A stretch of DNA of 64,000 bases from positions 62,001-126,000 of the forward strand of contig NZ_MBEQ01000120.1 in assembly GCF_001954135.1 (NCBI RefSeq), given 5' to 3'. This document shows positions 62,589 through 64,000 of the stretch, one piece after another. The notes below the pieces were generated by a model. The model had not been told where the DNA came from. It worked only from the letters and a program-made list of their open reading frames with translations, and made no database searches. This stretch comes from Mycobacterium sp. GA-1841 (GTDB lineage: Bacteria > Actinomycetota > Actinomycetes > Mycobacteriales > Mycobacteriaceae). How positions within the stretch are numbered: position 1 is the first letter of the stretch; every line of letters begins with the position of its first letter. Position numbers and translations under genes: made by a program.

Positions 62589-63517
62589 ATGGAACTCAAG
62601 AAAACAATGGCCGCCATTTCCGTGGCAGCGCTGGTGGTGTGCGGGGCGGTACTCGGCACTCACCTACGCTGCCCTCGGACACCAGCCCGGCAGCAGTTGC
62701 CGCCCTACTGACCGGACCTGATGGCACGAGGTTCCTCGGTCAGATCAGCAGCTTTCAGTGGTCCGATGCCGGCCGCGAGGCCAGTGGTCTATTTGATTGG
62801 ATTGCCACAGACGCGCACTCTTCGGATCCTGAAACTGCGGCGCGGGCTGGCGTTTCCGCGCATGCGTTGGCCGAATACCTGGCCGGCCAACCAGCCGGAT
62901 CGACGACCAACGTCAACAACGCTGCACTTCTCACCGGGTATGCCAAAGCGCTCAGCCCGTTTCAGAGCACGATGATAGGGGATTCCCGGCGCACCTCCGA
63001 ATTTCAGCCTCTCGACAACCTTGAGAGTGGGTTGCCCCGAACGGCACGAGTTTTTTCGGCGATCGTCAGCGCATCGGATGCCAGGAAGCACTTTGCTGGC
63101 GCGGCGGAATCACTGGCAGAAACATACGAGGGCAAGTTCACCGAGTTTGCCGCCGCCAACCCAACACTCCCGGATGGCCGCATCGAGCGGTCCTACGTGT
63201 TGTGGTCGGCACGGTTGCGCGGGCTGTTGGCCCGTAGCATTACGCTTGCAGACTCGGTCGACAAAGCATCTGGCTCAGCCGGCGCAACCACGCAATTGCG
63301 CTTTGCGATCGTCTCGCGAATGGTTCACGGTAGTGACCCGCGCATCAGCCCCCAATACTTCACAGACGAAGGCACATTGATAGATCCTGCCAAACTTCAG
63401 GGTGGTCTCCTGAGCCTTTATAGCGCACAACTCGTTAATTACCTGTCCACGTATCCACGTCTCGCCGATGCGGTAGCTGAATTCGATCAGACGCTCAACT
63501 TGATCGCATCGGGATAG
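62589..63517 (+). pseudogene. Exported protein sharing the C-terminal domain of the 56469 gene; frame broken after the signal
   Basis: ATG 62589 opens a signal peptide (MELKKTMAAISVAALVVCGA) whose frame stops at 62711. The mature part is in another frame from about 62665 to 63517: LPSDTSPAAVAALLTGPDG, FLGQISSFQWSDAGREASGL, FDWIATDAHS, FSAIVSASDARKHFAGAAE, FAAANPTLPDGR. The last blocks resemble the C-terminal half of the 791-residue protein at 56469. One indel near 62650-62670 would restore about 308 residues. As printed, only a GTG start at 62639 gives a signal-less product. Confidence 0.75.
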
Positions 63518-63558
63518 CGGCTCAACGACAGCGCGATCGCCATGCCAAGCTGGCAGGC

Positions 63559-63927
63559 ATGACTGACGACGTACGTGAAAAGGGTATACGGGTCCTGCAG
63601 GAGCTCGTGCCGCATCTGCCGGCAGATGTTGTCGAGGCGGACGGCAGTTTCGGTGACGAGATGATGGCGATCGGCGTCGACAATGTCTTCGGTCGGCTGT
63701 GGAGCCGTGACGGGCTGAGCCGACGTGACCGAAGCCTGGTCACGATGGGCATCCTCATCGCGCTGCGGGCCACTGAGGAGTTCGAATCGCACGTCAAGAT
63801 CGGTCTCAGAAACGGCCTCACCGAGGAAGAGATCGCCGAGGTCATCTACCACGCCAGCGGTTACGCAGGCTTCCCGAACGCCAACACCGCGATGACGGTG
63901 GCCAAGAAAGTGATCAAGGGGCGATAA
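63559..63927 (+). CDS. Carboxymuconolactone decarboxylase-family protein
   Basis: The 122-residue protein shows the CMD/AhpD-like fold signature: SRRDRSLVTMGILIALRATEEFESHV, then GLRNGLTEEEIAEVIYHASGYAGFPNA. The Glu-His pair of the CMD active region is present, but the CxxC of AhpD-type peroxidases is absent, so it is closer to 4-carboxymuconolactone decarboxylase. Base composition returns to high GC here, marking the end of the accessory stretch. ATG 63559 is used. Role and partners unknown; downstream genes are outside the window. Confidence 0.88.
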   Translation: MTDDVREKGIRVLQELVPHLPADVVEADGSFGDEMMAIGVDNVFGRLWSRDGLSRRDRSLVTMGILIALRATEEFESHVKIGLRNGLTEEEIAEVIYHASGYAGFPNANTAMTVAKKVIKGR

Positions 63928-64000
63928 ACCGGTCCATCAGGCCCGATTTGTCACCCGGCGCGGCTTCACGGTCCGAGCAGCGCCAGCGGAATCACCGCCA
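63928..64000. other. Window end, no gene assigned
   Basis: These 73 bases follow the CMD-family gene. A minus-strand frame could end here as AVIPLALLGP and stop, but too little is visible to support a gene. No repeat or hairpin of note was seen. Confidence 0.5.

Noticed and set aside
63928..64000. End of a minus-strand gene (AVIPLALLGP stop)
   Set aside because: Too short to support; no recognisable family in the visible residues.

Overview
The window is high-GC actinobacterial chromosome. Gene content and order (radA-disA, mhuD-lpqF, clpC1-lsr2-lysS-coaX-panD-panC, folK-folB-folP-folE-ftsH, hpt-tilS-dacB-ppa, galE1) are those of a mycobacterium. Extra oxidoreductases, a large NRPS-like gene and two-component genes, with no PE/PPE genes seen, suggest a fast-growing Mycolicibacterium-type species rather than the tuberculosis complex. 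GTG and TTG starts and 1-8 bp gene overlaps are common.

Layout. 1-10.6 kb: the radA 3' end and disA (c-di-AMP synthase), a proline-rich membrane protein, carbonic anhydrase, mutY, an FAD oxidoreductase, a GlxA-type regulator, an alpha/beta hydrolase, the haem-degrading mhuD with the lipoprotein gene lpqF, and a cobalt-uptake cassette (cbtB-cbtA-histidine phosphatase) behind a cobalamin riboswitch. 10.8-16.5 kb: clpC1, lsr2, lysS. 15.7-25.7 kb: one long leftward series from ftsH through the folate genes to the pantothenate/CoA genes and lysS. 25.9-29.8 kb: rightward epoxide hydrolase, LLM oxidoreductase and zinc alcohol dehydrogenase, then lpqG. 29.8-33.8 kb: leftward dacB, a zinc metalloprotease gene, tilS and hpt, all overlapping. 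34-36.3 kb: ppa, a shortened OHCU-decarboxylase-like gene, a 2-hydroxyacid dehydrogenase and a membrane protein.

36.5-40.5 kb is a complete partner-switching module: STAS antagonist, RsbW-like kinase, response regulator, CHASE3-type histidine kinase and receiver-PP2C phosphatase, of the type that controls SigF. 41.1-47.6 kb has a TerC transporter under a yybP-ykoY (Mn2+) riboswitch, divergent from a 1315-residue Pls/PosA-type NRPS-like protein translationally coupled to an M1 aminopeptidase. 47.6-56.4 kb is the Rv3630-Rv3635-like envelope glycan region (flippase-like protein, GT2 glycosyltransferase, DUF2304 protein, galE1, large membrane protein), interrupted by a TPR protein, a TetR regulator and a D-aminoacylase. 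The flippase gene is broken by a perfect 122-bp inverted duplication of its own sequence.

56.4-63.5 kb is the accessory part. A 791-residue protein with a WXG-like N-terminus, suggestive of ESX (type VII) export, is followed by three lipoprotein genes and by a gene whose product repeats part of the big protein's C-terminal half behind a signal peptide. This stretch looks less GC-biased than the rest, contains an IS1634-type transposase remnant, and two of its genes are frameshifted. It is the best candidate here for an undescribed system. A carboxymuconolactone decarboxylase-family gene closes the window.
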